Assembly: GCA_019117545.1 (NCBI GenBank)
Contig: DWZN01000142.1
Coordinates: 1 to 33,177, forward strand
Direction of reading: 5' to 3'
Source of the DNA: Candidatus Brevibacterium intestinavium
Lineage (GTDB): Bacteria > Actinomycetota > Actinomycetes > Actinomycetales > Brevibacteriaceae
DNA length: 33,177 bases
Shown: positions 1-11,213 of the stretch, piece by piece
How positions within the stretch are numbered: the first letter of the stretch is position 1
How the letters are laid out: every line of letters starts with the position of its first letter
Program-made: the position numbers and the translations under genes
Notes under the pieces: generated by a model
What the model saw: only the letters and a program-made list of their open reading frames with translations
What the model was told of the DNA's origin: nothing
Databases searched by the model: none

Positions 1-1
1 C

Positions 2-3219
<3,218 letters not shown>

Positions 3220-3220
<1 letters not shown>

Positions 3221-4077
3221 TGTTCGGCACCCGGCTGGCCGAGGCCATGGCCGAGCACGGACCGCTGTGCGTGGGCATCGACCCGCACGAACACCTCCTG
3301 CGCTCCTGGGGCCTGCCATGCAGCGCCGAGGGCGTGCGCGAGTTCGCCCTCCGCACGGTCGCCGAGCTCAAGGGTTCGGTGGCCGCGGTCAAACCCCAGT
3401 CGGCCTTCTTCGAGCAGCACGGTTCGGCCGGAGTCGCCGCGCTCGAGGAGACGCTGGCCGCGGCCCGGGACGCCGGGATCCTCAGCGTCCTGGACGTCAA
3501 ACGCGGAGACATCGGCTCGACCATGGGCGCCTATGCCACGGCCTACCTCGACCCCGCCTCGGCGCTGACCGCCGATTCGATCACGGTCTCGCCCTACCTC
3601 GGGTTCGGGGCGCTGGAACCGGCGTTCGAACTCGCCGCCGCCCACGGCAAGGGCGTGTTCGTCCTCGCCCTGACCTCGAACCCCGAGGGCGCCGAGGTCC
3701 AGCATGCCCGCGGCAGCCACGGTTCGGTGGCCGGATCCATCGTCGACCGGGTCGCCGACCGCAACCGACAGGCCCTGACCGAGGCGGGTGGGGTGCAGGA
3801 GGGCCTCGGACCCTTCGGCCTCGTCGTCGGCGCCACCATCGGCACCGCCGCGAAGGACCTGGGAATCGATCCCAGCGACTGCCGCGGGCCGATCCTGGCC
3901 CCCGGGGTGGGAGCCCAGGGCGCGGGAGCGGCCGAACTGCGCGAGGTCTTCGGAGCCCGGTCGCTGGCCTCGCAGCAGGTGCTGGCCACCGCCTCCCGCA
4001 CTGTGCTCGAAGCAGGCCCCGACGGGCTGGCTCAAGCCGCCCGCGACCTCAACCGCTCACTGGACGGGCTGAGCTGA
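3220..4077 (+). CDS. pyrF: Orotidine 5'-phosphate decarboxylase, long (type 2) form
   Basis: The product decarboxylates OMP to UMP, the last step of de novo UMP synthesis. The 285-residue protein has the lysine-bearing active-site motif LDVKRGDIGSTMGAYA, with the lysine near residue 94, and an N-terminal VGIDP strand. The spacing and the GSTMGAYA extension are those of the longer PyrF type found in actinobacteria, not the roughly 230-residue enterobacterial type. I chose the ATG at 3220, which overlaps the carB stop. A GTG three bases earlier is in frame and cannot be excluded. A GGAG at 3210-3213, inside the end of carB, is a plausible ribosome binding site. It is the last gene of the pyrimidine operon, followed by a possible terminator stem. 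Confidence 0.96.
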
Positions 4078-4080
4078 GCG

Positions 4081-4140
4081 GAGGCGTCCGAATCGCACCG
4101 CCCGAGGCCGACGGGTGGGTTCAGGCGGTGCGTCCGCCTC
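4081..4140 (+). terminator. Candidate two-part stem-loop after pyrF
   Basis: An outer 6-bp stem (GAGGCG at 4081-4086 with CGCCTC at 4135-4140) encloses an inner 8-bp GC-rich stem (GCACCGCC at 4095-4102 with GGCGGTGC at 4124-4131). No T-run follows directly, but U-poor terminators are common in high-GC actinobacteria. A smaller hairpin (GTCCG at 4149-4153, CGGAC at 4159-4163) follows and is trailed by a short T-run near 4174. Placed between the pyr operon and the mIHF promoter, the structure would separate two transcription units. Energetics were not computed. Confidence 0.45.
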
Positions 4141-4187
4141 GACGAGTTGTCCGGGTTTCGGACTCGACACGACTTTTGTTGGGCTGA

Positions 4188-4220
4188 TTGACCCCCTCCG
4201 CAGGGATTTTGTCTTAGACT
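4188..4220 (+). promoter_or_regulatory. Candidate mIHF promoter
   Basis: The spacer between pyrF and mIHF is noticeably more AT-rich than its surroundings. It holds a TTGACC hexamer (4188-4193) and a TAGACT hexamer (4215-4220) that fits the actinobacterial TANNNT -10 pattern. Their spacing of 21 bases is longer than ideal, so the -10 is better supported than the -35. A start around 4227 would give a leader of about 40 bases, ending in the AGAGGAGA ribosome binding site at 4255-4262. Confidence 0.45.
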
Positions 4221-4266
4221 GAGACAACTTCCCTACCTGCCCGTTCATGGTGACAGAGGAGACAAT

Positions 4267-4578
4267 GTGGCACTCGAACCGTTGACCCCGCAACAGCGTT
4301 CCGCTGCTCTGGACAAGGCGTTCAAGGCACGTCAGGCGCGAGCCGAGATCAAATCGGCGCTGAAGAACGGTCAAACCGATCTCGCCGCCGTGCTCAAGCA
4401 GGCCGCAGACGACGAGGCACTGGCGAAGATGCGTGTGCTCGATCTGCTGCGGGCACTGCCCGGCGTCGGAGATCGGCGCGCCGAAGCCGCGATGGAAGAG
4501 GTCGGCATCGCCACCTCACGGCGGATCAAAGGGCTGGGCGTGCACCAGAAGTCCGCCCTGTTGGAGAAATACTCCTGA
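4267..4578 (+). CDS. mihF: Actinobacterial integration host factor (mIHF)
   Basis: This is a 103-residue nucleoid-associated DNA-binding protein of the mycobacterial/streptomycete IHF type, which bends DNA and compacts the chromosome. It is unrelated in fold to enterobacterial IHF. The sequence shows the family's C-terminal helical DNA-binding segment: [18 protein letters not shown] followed by [10 protein letters not shown]. The N-terminal half is a long basic helix. The start is GTG, chosen because AGAGGAGA lies five bases upstream and the family begins MALxxL. The position between pyrF and gmk is the conserved actinobacterial location. A separate promoter and strong ribosome binding site suggest it is expressed independently of the pyr operon. 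Confidence 0.95.
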   Translation: MALEPLTPQQRSAALDKAFKARQARAEIKSALKNGQTDLAAVLKQAADDEALAKMRVLDLLRALPGVGDRRAEAAMEEVGIATSRRIKGLGVHQKSALLEKYS

Positions 4579-4597
4579 GTGTGACAACCTCGGACCT

Positions 4598-5161
4598 GTG
4601 AACAATCGACTCACCGTTCTCGCGGGACCGACCGCTGTCGGAAAAGGCACCATCAGCACGTACATCCGACAGAATCACCCCGAGGTCTGGTTCTCCGTGT
4701 CCGCCACCACGCGACCCAGGCGGCCCGGCGAGATCGATGGTGTCCATTATCACTTCCTGTCCGATGACGACTTCGATGCGCTCATCGCCGACGGTCAGCT
4801 GCTCGAATACGCCGTGGTCCACGGCCGTCACCGCTACGGCACCCCGGCCGGGCCGGTGCGCGAGCGACTCGAGCAGGGGATCCCGGCGCTGCTCGAGATC
4901 GACCTGCAGGGAGCCCGCCAGGTCAAGGAGAAGATGCCCGACGCCCGGTTCGTCTTCCTCGCCCCGCCCAGCTGGGACGAACTCGTCTCCCGACTGACCG
5001 GGCGCGGCACCGAATCGGCCGAGGAGCAGGAGCGGCGACTGGCCACCGCGAAGGCCGAACTGGCCGCTGAATCCGAGTTCGACGTGACCATCGTCAACGA
5101 CCACGTTCGCACTGCGGCCGAAGAACTCCTATCATTGATGGGTATATCCACCTCCGAGTAG
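4598..5161 (+). CDS. gmk: Guanylate kinase
   Basis: The product phosphorylates GMP to GDP with ATP. The 187-residue protein has an N-terminal P-loop GPTAVGKG (residues 10-17; many homologues have GPSGVGKG), then the GMP-binding stretch [11 protein letters not shown] and the YxFL segment typical of the family. The lid-region segment [17 protein letters not shown] follows. I chose the GTG at 4598 because it places the P-loop at the usual distance from the N terminus; the open frame extends further upstream without family similarity. No clear ribosome binding site is visible in the 19-base gap after mIHF. The stop codon abuts the rpoZ ATG directly. Confidence 0.96.
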   Translation: MNNRLTVLAGPTAVGKGTISTYIRQNHPEVWFSVSATTRPRRPGEIDGVHYHFLSDDDFDALIADGQLLEYAVVHGRHRYGTPAGPVRERLEQGIPALLEIDLQGARQVKEKMPDARFVFLAPPSWDELVSRLTGRGTESAEEQERRLATAKAELAAESEFDVTIVNDHVRTAAEELLSLMGISTSE

Positions 5162-5509
5162 ATGGGAATCTCCTTGCCCGCACAGCCAGAAGGCATCACC
5201 AATCCTCCGATCGACGATCTGCTCAGCGTCACCGGTTCGAAGTACGAACTCGTCTCGATCGCGGCCAAGCGCGCCCGGCAGATCAACTCCTACTACGCCC
5301 AGCTGCAGGAGGGACTGCTCGAGAACGTCGGTCCTCTGGTGACACCCGGGACGAACGAGAAGCCGCTGTCGATCGCTCTGCGCGAGGTCAACGAGTCGAA
5401 GATCGTCGCCCGTGAGGTCTCCGAGGCCGACTTCCTCCAGGCCACGACCGAACCGGAGCAGCCGATGCCGGTGAGCAACGACGGCGCGATCGACTTCAGC
5501 GACCAGTGA
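5162..5509 (+). CDS. rpoZ: DNA-directed RNA polymerase omega subunit
   Basis: Omega helps assemble and stabilise RNA polymerase by clamping beta-prime. The core motif [18 protein letters not shown], followed by AAKRARQIN, is diagnostic. At 115 residues it is longer than enterobacterial omega (about 91) because of a C-terminal extension usual in actinobacteria. The ATG immediately follows the gmk stop with no spacer, and no Shine-Dalgarno sequence precedes it, so translation probably depends on coupling to gmk. An AT-rich patch inside the end of gmk (TATCAT 5130-5135, TATATC 5143-5148) could hold an internal promoter, but this is weak. The stop overlaps the coaBC start by four bases (GTGA). 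Confidence 0.95.
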   Translation: MGISLPAQPEGITNPPIDDLLSVTGSKYELVSIAAKRARQINSYYAQLQEGLLENVGPLVTPGTNEKPLSIALREVNESKIVAREVSEADFLQATTEPEQPMPVSNDGAIDFSDQ

Positions 5510-6780
5510 GAACCGTACTCGGCGTCGCCGGTGGGATCGCCGCTTACAAAGCGGGACACATCATCCGGCGACTCCGGGAACTCGACCACAGCGTCAAGGT
5601 CGTGCCCACGGCCAATGCGCTCAGCTTCGTCGGTGCGCCCACATTCGAGGCCCTGTCCGGCCAGTCCGTGACCACCGACGTCTTCGACGAGGTCGAGACG
5701 GTCAACCATGTCCGCATCGGACAGGAGGCCGAACTCGTCATCATCGCCCCGGCCACGGCGAACCTGATCGCGAAGATCGCCGCCGGAATGGCCGACGACC
5801 TGCTCACGGCCACCGTGCTCACCACGACCGCCGAGGTCGTCGTGGCCCCGGCCATGCACACGGAGATGTGGCACAATCCGGCCACCGTGGCCAATATCGC
5901 CACGCTGCGCTCGCGCGGCATCCATGTGCTCGAACCGGCCGTGGGACGGCTGACCGGACCCGATTCCGGACCCGGCCGCCTGCCCGAACCCGAGGACATC
6001 GTCGCCTTCGCCCTGGCCGCGAAAGAGGCCCACAGCGGACACGGCGAGACAGCCGACGAGGACTCGGGAGCCAGGGCCGGGTCATTGGCCGGCCGCCGCA
6101 TCGTCTTCAGTGCCGGAGGCACCCGCGAGGCCCTCGACCCCGTGCGCTTCCTCGGCAACCGCTCCTCGGGCAAACAGGGCATCGCCCTGGCCCGGGCCGC
6201 CCGAGCCGCCGGCGCTGAGGTCCGGCTCGTCGCCGCCAACATCGACTCGGGTCTGCTGACCGCCCTGCCCGAGGCGGTCACGGTCGACGAGGTCGAATCC
6301 ACTCTCGAACTGCAGACGGCGATGCATGCCGCCCAACCGGGCGCCGACGCCCTCATCATGGCCGCCGCCGTCGCCGATTACCGGCCGGCGTCGACGACCG
6401 AATCGAAGATGAAGAAGACCGGCGACCAAGGGCTGAGCCTGGAACTGGTGCAGAACCCGGACATCCTCCGCGGGCTCGTCGACGACCGCGCCGAGGGTCA
6501 GATCATCGTCGGCTTCGCCGCCGAGACGGGGGATTCGGACACCGCGGCAGTCGACTACGCACGGGCGAAGTTCCTGCGCAAGGGCGTGGACCTGCTCGTG
6601 TTCAACGACGTCTCCGACGACCGCGCCTTCGGCCACGACCACACCGTCGTCCAGATCATCGGCTCCCGCTCCGGTGAGGCCGCGATCGGTGAGGAATTCC
6701 ACGGCACGAAGGACCATGTTTCACAAAAGGTCGTCGCAGCCCTGGCCGATCTGCTCACCGACGTAGAATCGACACCGTGA
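5506..6780 (+). CDS. coaBC: Phosphopantothenoylcysteine synthetase/decarboxylase CoaBC
   Basis: This bifunctional enzyme of coenzyme A synthesis joins 4'-phosphopantothenate to cysteine (CoaB) and decarboxylates the product to phosphopantetheine (CoaC, an FMN enzyme). The N-terminal half is the flavoprotein domain ([11 protein letters not shown] at the start, the active-site histidine in NHVRIGQ at residue 68, [12 protein letters not shown]). From about residue 200 the CoaB domain follows ([42 protein letters not shown]). The usual PxMNxxMW motif reads PAMHTEMW and the usual cysteine flap segment reads [10 protein letters not shown], without cysteine. I believe these variants are typical of actinobacteria and do not indicate loss of function. 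Start GTG overlaps the rpoZ stop; the stop overlaps the metK start. Confidence 0.96.
   Translation: MRTVLGVAGGIAAYKAGHIIRRLRELDHSVKVVPTANALSFVGAPTFEALSGQSVTTDVFDEVETVNHVRIGQEAELVIIAPATANLIAKIAAGMADDLLTATVLTTTAEVVVAPAMHTEMWHNPATVANIATLRSRGIHVLEPAVGRLTGPDSGPGRLPEPEDIVAFALAAKEAHSGHGETADEDSGARAGSLAGRRIVFSAGGTREALDPVRFLGNRSSGKQGIALARAARAAGAEVRLVAANIDSGLLTALPEAVTVDEVESTLELQTAMHAAQPGADALIMAAAVADYRPASTTESKMKKTGDQGLSLELVQNPDILRGLVDDRAEGQIIVGFAAETGDSDTAAVDYARAKFLRKGVDLLVFNDVSDDRAFGHDHTVVQIIGSRSGEAAIGEEFHGTKDHVSQKVVAALADLLTDVESTP
6764..6769 (+). promoter_or_regulatory. Candidate -10 box of a leaderless metK promoter
   Basis: TAGAAT lies inside the end of coaBC, seven bases upstream of the metK GTG at 6777. 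That spacing would start transcription at or next to the initiation codon, giving a leaderless mRNA. The same hexamer at the same distance precedes fmt (11201-11206). No convincing -35 hexamer is visible. Confidence 0.55.
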
Positions 6781-7982
6781 CTCATTCAAATCTCCGTTAC
6801 TTCTCATCCGAGTCCGTCACCGAGGGACATCCCGACAAGATCTGCGACCAGATCAGTGATGCGGTGCTCGACGACCTGCTGCGGCAGGACCCCAACGCCA
6901 AGGTGGCCGTGGAGACCATGGTCACCACCGGCCTCGTGCACGTCGCCGGTGAGGTCAACACCGACGCCTACGCTGATGTCGCCGGAATCGTGCGCAGCCT
7001 CATCACCGGCATCGGCTACGACTCCTCGGACACCGGGTTCGACGGTCATTCCTGCGGCGTGTCCGTGTCCATCGGCAGCCAGTCCACGGACATCCACTCC
7101 GGAGTCACGAACCCCCTGGACTTCCGCGAGGCCGTCGCCTCCGACGATCACGGCACCAGCCTCGGCGCCGGTGACCAGGGGCTGATGTTCGGCTATGCCG
7201 ACAACTCCACCGATGTGCTCATGCCGCTGCCGATCCATCTGGCCTCTCGGATGGCCGAGAGGCTCTCCGAGGTCCGCAAGTCCGGTCGTCTCGACTATCT
7301 GCGGCCCGATGGGAAGACCCAGCTGACTCTCGGCTACGACGGCGACGAAGCCGTGACCATCGAGAACATCGTCGTCTCGACTCAGCACTCGGCCGATGTC
7401 AGCCAGTACCAGCTGCACACCGAGATCAAGGAAGAGGTCATCGAACCCGTCATCGCCGATTCGGGTCTCGACACCTCGGCCGCGAACATCCACATCAATC
7501 CCGCCGGCCCGTTCGTCACGGGAGGACCGATGGGCGACGCCGGGCTGACCGGACGGAAGATCATCGTCGACACCTACGGCGGCTTCTCCCGCCACGGCGG
7601 CGGCGCGTTCTCCGGCAAGGACCCCTCGAAGGTCGACCGCTCGGCCGCCTACGCCATGCGCTGGGTCGCGAAGAACGTCGTCGCGGCCGGACTCGCCGAC
7701 CGCGCCGAGGTGCAGGTGTCCTATGCGATCGGCCGGGTCGACCCGATGGGCCTGTACGTCGAGACCTTCGGCACCGAGAAGGTCGATCCGAATGCGATCT
7801 CGGCAGCCATCCGTGAGGTCTTCGACCTGCGCCCGGCCATGATCATCGCCGAACTCGACCTGCTGCGGCCCATCTACTCGCAGACGTCGACCTACGGCCA
7901 CTTCGGTCGCGAACTGCCCGACTTCACCTGGGAGGCCACGGACCGCGCGGAGGATCTGCTGCGCGCCGTGTCCTCGCACTGA
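6777..7982 (+). CDS. metK: S-adenosylmethionine synthetase
   Basis: The product makes S-adenosylmethionine from methionine and ATP in the cytosol. The 401-residue length and all signature motifs are standard: [17 protein letters not shown] near the N terminus (ATP and metal binding), [12 protein letters not shown] in the middle, and [16 protein letters not shown] (P-loop-like, phosphate binding) towards the C terminus. The GTG start overlaps the coaBC stop in a GTGA junction. No ribosome binding site is apparent, and a TAGAAT box seven bases upstream suggests leaderless expression in addition to read-through from the operon. I see no SAM riboswitch; there is no leader in which one could fit. 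Confidence 0.98.
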   Translation: MTHSNLRYFSSESVTEGHPDKICDQISDAVLDDLLRQDPNAKVAVETMVTTGLVHVAGEVNTDAYADVAGIVRSLITGIGYDSSDTGFDGHSCGVSVSIGSQSTDIHSGVTNPLDFREAVASDDHGTSLGAGDQGLMFGYADNSTDVLMPLPIHLASRMAERLSEVRKSGRLDYLRPDGKTQLTLGYDGDEAVTIENIVVSTQHSADVSQYQLHTEIKEEVIEPVIADSGLDTSAANIHINPAGPFVTGGPMGDAGLTGRKIIVDTYGGFSRHGGGAFSGKDPSKVDRSAAYAMRWVAKNVVAAGLADRAEVQVSYAIGRVDPMGLYVETFGTEKVDPNAISAAIREVFDLRPAMIIAELDLLRPIYSQTSTYGHFGRELPDFTWEATDRAEDLLRAVSSH

Positions 7983-7996
7983 GCCTGCTTACCGGC

Positions 7997-10078
7997 GTGG
8001 ACGAACCCCTCCCGATCGACACCGGCACCTCGGCCGAAGGCCGAGTGCCCCTGGCCGCCGAGGACCCGGTCGCCAGAGTGCTCATCGACCATCCGGTGCC
8101 GCACCTCGCGCGAGTCTTCGACTACGCCGTGCCCGAGAAGCTCGCCGAGGCGGCCCTGCCCGGGGTGAGGGTGCGTGTGAAGTTCGCCGGCAAGCTGCGC
8201 GACGGATACCTGCTCGAACGGGTGGACTCCTCGGACCACCTCGGGCCCCTGGCAACGCTGCAGAGAGTGAGCGGACCCGTGCAGGTGCTCCGGCCTGCGC
8301 TCCGGGCTCTGTGTGAGGCCACCGCACGACGCTACGGCGGGACGCTGGCCGATGTGCTGCGTCTGGCCATCCCGCCCCGCCACGCCCGCGGAGAGAAGGC
8401 CGTGCTCAAGGCCGAGAAGGAGCGGACCGCACGCGCAGCGGCCGCTGACCCGGCGACTGCGGTCGAGGACTCGACTGCGGTCTCCGGCGACACGGCAGAC
8501 GACGCTTCGTCGTCGCTGCCGGGTGGCGACGAACGTCTGCTCGGCCGCCTCGGCCGGTGGCTGGTGGAGGCAGATCCGGAGGTCACCGACGACGCTGCCG
8601 CACCCAGACGGCGCGCCCTGGCCTGCACCCCGGGTCCGACGCCGGGACTGAGCTGGGTCCGGGCCGGACTCGCCGCCGCGCGCGAGACTCTCGCGGCGGG
8701 CCGGTCCGTGCTGTGGCTCGTGCCCGACCACCGTGAGCTCACGGTGCTGCACAGCGGTCTCGAGGCCGCGGGTCTCACGGACGTCGCCGTGCTCAGCGCC
8801 GACCAGTCGCCCGAACAGCGCTGGCAGGCCTGGCTGCGCGGGCTGCTCGGTCACACTCGCGTGACCATCGGCACCCGGGCGGCGGTCTTCGCCCCGGTAG
8901 CGGAGCTCGGCCTCATCATCTGCACCGATGATGCGAACCGCAACTACCTCGACCAGCATGCGCCCTACCCCCACGCGCGGGAGGTCAGTCTGCTGAGGTC
9001 GACGATCGAGGACACCGAACTCCTCTTCGTCTCCACCGACCGCAGCGCCGAAGTGCAGCGACTCGTCGAGACCGGCTGGCTCGCCGATATCACCCCCACC
9101 GGCCCCGCCCGCCGCCACGCGGCGCCCGTCGTCTTCGTTCCCGATGAGGACCGGGATCCCTTCGCCTGGCAGCGGATCCCCAGCCGTGCCTGGACGATCA
9201 TGCGCACCGGACTGCGGCCGGGCCCCCGCGACGGAGGCGTACCGGGCCCGGTCCTCGTCCAAGTGCCCCGATCCGGGTACTATCCGGTCTTCGCCTGCGC
9301 CCGGTGCCAGGAGGTCGCTCGCTGCCCCCGCTGCGAGGCCACACTGACCACCCAGTCCGAGGTCGGCCCCTTCGCCTGCCGCGCCTGCGGCTATCATTCG
9401 GATGAATTCAGCTGCTCCCGCTGCCGCTCACACCAGGTGCGCTCCATCGTGCGGGGCCGCGGCCGCACCGTCGAAGAGCTGCGCCGCGCCATGCCCGATG
9501 TCGAGATCGTCGAGTCCGGCGGTGAGAACATCGTGACCGTCCTCGACGAAACCCCGCGGCTGGTCGTGGCCACGACCGGAGCCGAACCCTATGTGCTCGG
9601 CGGCTACTGTGCCGCGATCCTGCTCGACTCCCTGTGGCCAGGTCCGTGGATGCGGTCGATCGACGAGTCCGTGGCGCGCCGCCTGCGGGCCGCGGCACTC
9701 GTGCGCTCACGCGATCAGGGCGGGGTCGTCTACCTCGGCGATGAAGACGAACTCATCCGGAAGACGCTGACCGGCTTCGACCCTGTCACCTTCATGTCCC
9801 GCCAACTGGCCGACCGGAAGGTGCTCGGCTTCCCGCCCTACCGGCGGATCCTCGAACTCACCGGTGCAGGGTCGGACATCGACGCGATGCTGGCCGAGCT
9901 CGATGAGGTCGAGGAGCTGCTGCGCGACGAGGACGAGGACGGTCAGCGAGCCGTGGCGGCGTACCCGATCTCCGCCGGAGACCGGGTGGGAACCCGGGTG
10001 GCGGAGATGATCGCGTCCCGCTCGGCGAAGAAGCAGCCGCAGGTCCGCGTGCGCATCGACGATCCCCGGTCGCTGTGA
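7997..10078 (+). CDS. priA: Primosomal protein N' (PriA), ATPase motifs absent
   Basis: This is a PriA-family replication-restart protein of 693 residues. The N-terminal DNA-binding domain (VLIDHPVPHLARVFDYAVP) is recognisable. Eight zinc-binding cysteines are present at residues 434, 437, 443, 446, 461, 464, 473 and 476 (CARC, CPRC, CRAC, CSRC). The helicase motifs are not: where GxTGSGKT should lie the sequence reads CTPGPTPGLSWV, and the DEEH box is replaced by CTDDANRN. This matches my knowledge that actinobacterial PriA proteins lack helicase ATPase residues, so it is probably a structural primosome component. The start is uncertain: the GTG at 7997 lacks a ribosome binding site, and in-frame codons further down are possible. 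The last seven codons and stop lie in a 27-bp repeat copied at 11159-11185. Confidence 0.93.
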   Translation: MDEPLPIDTGTSAEGRVPLAAEDPVARVLIDHPVPHLARVFDYAVPEKLAEAALPGVRVRVKFAGKLRDGYLLERVDSSDHLGPLATLQRVSGPVQVLRPALRALCEATARRYGGTLADVLRLAIPPRHARGEKAVLKAEKERTARAAAADPATAVEDSTAVSGDTADDASSSLPGGDERLLGRLGRWLVEADPEVTDDAAAPRRRALACTPGPTPGLSWVRAGLAAARETLAAGRSVLWLVPDHRELTVLHSGLEAAGLTDVAVLSADQSPEQRWQAWLRGLLGHTRVTIGTRAAVFAPVAELGLIICTDDANRNYLDQHAPYPHAREVSLLRSTIEDTELLFVSTDRSAEVQRLVETGWLADITPTGPARRHAAPVVFVPDEDRDPFAWQRIPSRAWTIMRTGLRPGPRDGGVPGPVLVQVPRSGYYPVFACARCQEVARCPRCEATLTTQSEVGPFACRACGYHSDEFSCSRCRSHQVRSIVRGRGRTVEELRRAMPDVEIVESGGENIVTVLDETPRLVVATTGAEPYVLGGYCAAILLDSLWPGPWMRSIDESVARRLRAAALVRSRDQGGVVYLGDEDELIRKTLTGFDPVTFMSRQLADRKVLGFPPYRRILELTGAGSDIDAMLAELDEVEELLRDEDEDGQRAVAAYPISAGDRVGTRVAEMIASRSAKKQPQVRVRIDDPRSL

Positions 10079-10079
10079 C
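10053..10079 (+). repeat. Left copy of 27-bp perfect direct repeat (priA 3' end)
   Basis: This 27-base segment covers the last seven sense codons of priA (IDDPRSL), the stop codon and one base after it. It recurs without mismatch at 11159-11185, exactly 1,106 bases downstream. The match ends sharply on both sides: 10052 versus 11158 and 10080 versus 11186 both differ. It marks the left edge of the segment carrying the peptidase gene. Confidence 0.97.
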
Positions 10080-10110
10080 ACGCCATCACATCAGCGTGTC
10101 CGCCCGGTCG

Positions 10111-10138
10111 ACAGCCGGGATTCGGTGCCAACAGCCGG
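10111..10138 (+). repeat. Two 8-bp direct repeats, 20-bp period, upstream of the peptidase gene
   Basis: ACAGCCGG occurs at 10111-10118 and again at 10131-10138, an exact 20-base period, close to two helical turns. Both copies lie just upstream of the proposed -10 box at 10150-10155. They could be paired binding sites for a regulator or simply chance in GC-rich DNA. Confidence 0.4.
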
Positions 10139-10149
10139 CGAGAAGGGAC

Positions 10150-10155
10150 TAGTCT
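10150..10155 (+). promoter_or_regulatory. Candidate -10 box of a leaderless peptidase promoter
   Basis: TAGTCT lies six bases before the ATG at 10162, a spacing that would start transcription at or beside the start codon. No ribosome binding site precedes the ATG. The inserted gene would therefore be transcribed from its own promoter and not need priA read-through. Confidence 0.5.
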
Positions 10156-10161
10156 GGCCGC

Positions 10162-11184
10162 ATGTCCGCTCGCATTCCAGAGTCATCCTCTCATCCGCAC
10201 CTCGAACGCGTTCTCTACCCGCCGATCGACCCTCATGCGGAAGGAATGCTCGATGTCGGTGACGGCCACAGTATTCGCTGGGAGTCCTCCGGGAACCCTC
10301 AGGGCACACCCGTTCTGTTCCTCCACGGCGGGCCCGGGGCAGGGTGCGCCCCGATGCAGCGACAGTTCTTCGACCCGCACTTCTACAGGATCATCCTGTT
10401 CGATCAGCGAGGCTGCGGCGGATCGGTCCCTCATGCCGCCTTGGAATCGAACACCACCTGGCATCTCGTCGATGACATCGAACGGCTGCGCGAATACCTG
10501 GGAATCAACACATGGATGCTCTTCGGCGGTTCTTGGGGATCGGCGTTGGCACTGGCCTACGCGCAGACTCACTCCCAGCGGGTTGCGAGCATCATCCTTC
10601 GTGGGGTGTTCACCCTGAGACGGTCGGAGCTGGACTGGTTCTACCACAGCGGCGCTTCCCATGTGTTCCCAGACGAGTGGGCTGAGTTCCTCGAACCCAT
10701 TCCCGAGGGTGAACGGTGCGATCTCGTCGAGGCCTACAGAAGACGGCTGACCCACCCTGACGCCGAAGTGCGACTGAGCGCGGCCAAGGCGTGGAGTGTT
10801 TGGGAGGCCCGTGCCATTCACCTCGATCCCCGCGCCGCGGACACCGCCTCCTTCGAGAACGAAGACTTCGCTCTTGCCTTCGCCCGCATCGAGAACCACT
10901 ACTTCTCTCACGGAGGGTTCTTCGACCCGGAACAGCTCGTCGATCGGGCCGAGACTCTCAACGGGATCCCAGGAATCATCGTTCAGGGACGCTATGACAT
11001 GGTCACCCCTGTCCGCACGGCATGGGAACTGTCCCAACGCTGGGAGGATTCCGTACTGCAGATCGTTGAAGCAGCAGGACACGCCGCTGACGAACCCGCC
11101 ATTGCCTCCGCACTCGTCGAAGCGACCGACAGCTTCCGCGTCCTCGTCGAGAACCGCGGCATCGACGATCCCCGGTCGCTGTGA
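10162..11184 (+). CDS. pip: Proline iminopeptidase-like alpha/beta hydrolase
   Basis: The 340-residue protein resembles prolyl aminopeptidases (peptidase family S33), which release N-terminal proline from peptides. Visible features are the oxyanion-hole motif LHGGPGAG (residues 54-61), DQRGCGGS, the nucleophile elbow GGSWGS with Ser124, Asp279 in GRYDMVTP and His307 in AGHAADEP. These give a complete Ser-Asp-His triad. WHLVDDIERLREYLGI is also typical of the family. The last seven residues and stop are identical to those of PriA because they lie in the 27-bp direct repeat. The gene's natural 3' end was therefore probably replaced on insertion, adding only a short tail beyond the conserved fold. 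Codon use and GC differ from neighbours. Specificity for proline is inferred from family resemblance. Confidence 0.88.
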   Translation: MSARIPESSSHPHLERVLYPPIDPHAEGMLDVGDGHSIRWESSGNPQGTPVLFLHGGPGAGCAPMQRQFFDPHFYRIILFDQRGCGGSVPHAALESNTTWHLVDDIERLREYLGINTWMLFGGSWGSALALAYAQTHSQRVASIILRGVFTLRRSELDWFYHSGASHVFPDEWAEFLEPIPEGERCDLVEAYRRRLTHPDAEVRLSAAKAWSVWEARAIHLDPRAADTASFENEDFALAFARIENHYFSHGGFFDPEQLVDRAETLNGIPGIIVQGRYDMVTPVRTAWELSQRWEDSVLQIVEAAGHAADEPAIASALVEATDSFRVLVENRGIDDPRSL

Positions 11185-11185
11185 C
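11159..11185 (+). repeat. Right copy of 27-bp perfect direct repeat (peptidase 3' end)
   Basis: This copy is identical to 10053-10079. It supplies the last seven codons and the stop of the peptidase gene. It also includes CTGTGA at 11179-11184, which sits 16 bases before the fmt -10 box and so may be part of the fmt promoter. Confidence 0.97.
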
Positions 11186-11206
11186 CGGGCGGGGAACCAG
11201 TAGAAT
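11179..11206 (+). promoter_or_regulatory. Candidate leaderless fmt promoter
   Basis: TAGAAT (11201-11206) lies seven bases upstream of the fmt GTG at 11214, the same box and spacing as metK. A poor -35 candidate, CTGTGA at 11179-11184, gives a 16-base spacer and falls inside the right-hand 27-bp repeat. With its own promoter, fmt would not depend on transcription through the inserted peptidase gene. Confidence 0.5.
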
Positions 11207-11213
11207 CCATGGC

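Larger units (their letters stand above)
10080..11185 (+). other. Repeat-bounded inserted segment carrying a peptidase gene
   Basis: The 1,106 bases between the ends of the two 27-bp repeats (one copy counted) hold a promoter and a single peptidase gene, placed between priA and fmt, which are neighbours in the usual actinobacterial order. Base composition is visibly different. I counted 35 GC of 60 at 10501-10560 and 36 of 60 at 10921-10980, against 43 of 60 at 9901-9960 in priA. Codons ending in A or T are much commoner than in flanking genes. Removing the segment with one repeat copy would leave an intact priA end followed directly by the fmt promoter. No integrase, transposase or terminal inverted repeat is visible. 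Insertion is an inference; the repeat and the composition shift are seen. Confidence 0.7.

Noticed and set aside
6700..6776. SAM riboswitch upstream of metK
   Set aside because: metK overlaps coaBC, so there is no non-coding leader and no SAM aptamer pattern.
10080..11158. Insertion sequence between priA and fmt
   Set aside because: No transposase and no terminal inverted repeats; a 27-bp duplication is far longer than usual IS target duplications. Reported instead as a repeat-bounded insertion.
11181..11213. Longer fmt starting at GTG 11181, overlapping the peptidase stop
   Set aside because: The added 11 residues have no Fmt similarity, part would come from the duplicated priA repeat, and a promoter box points to GTG 11214.
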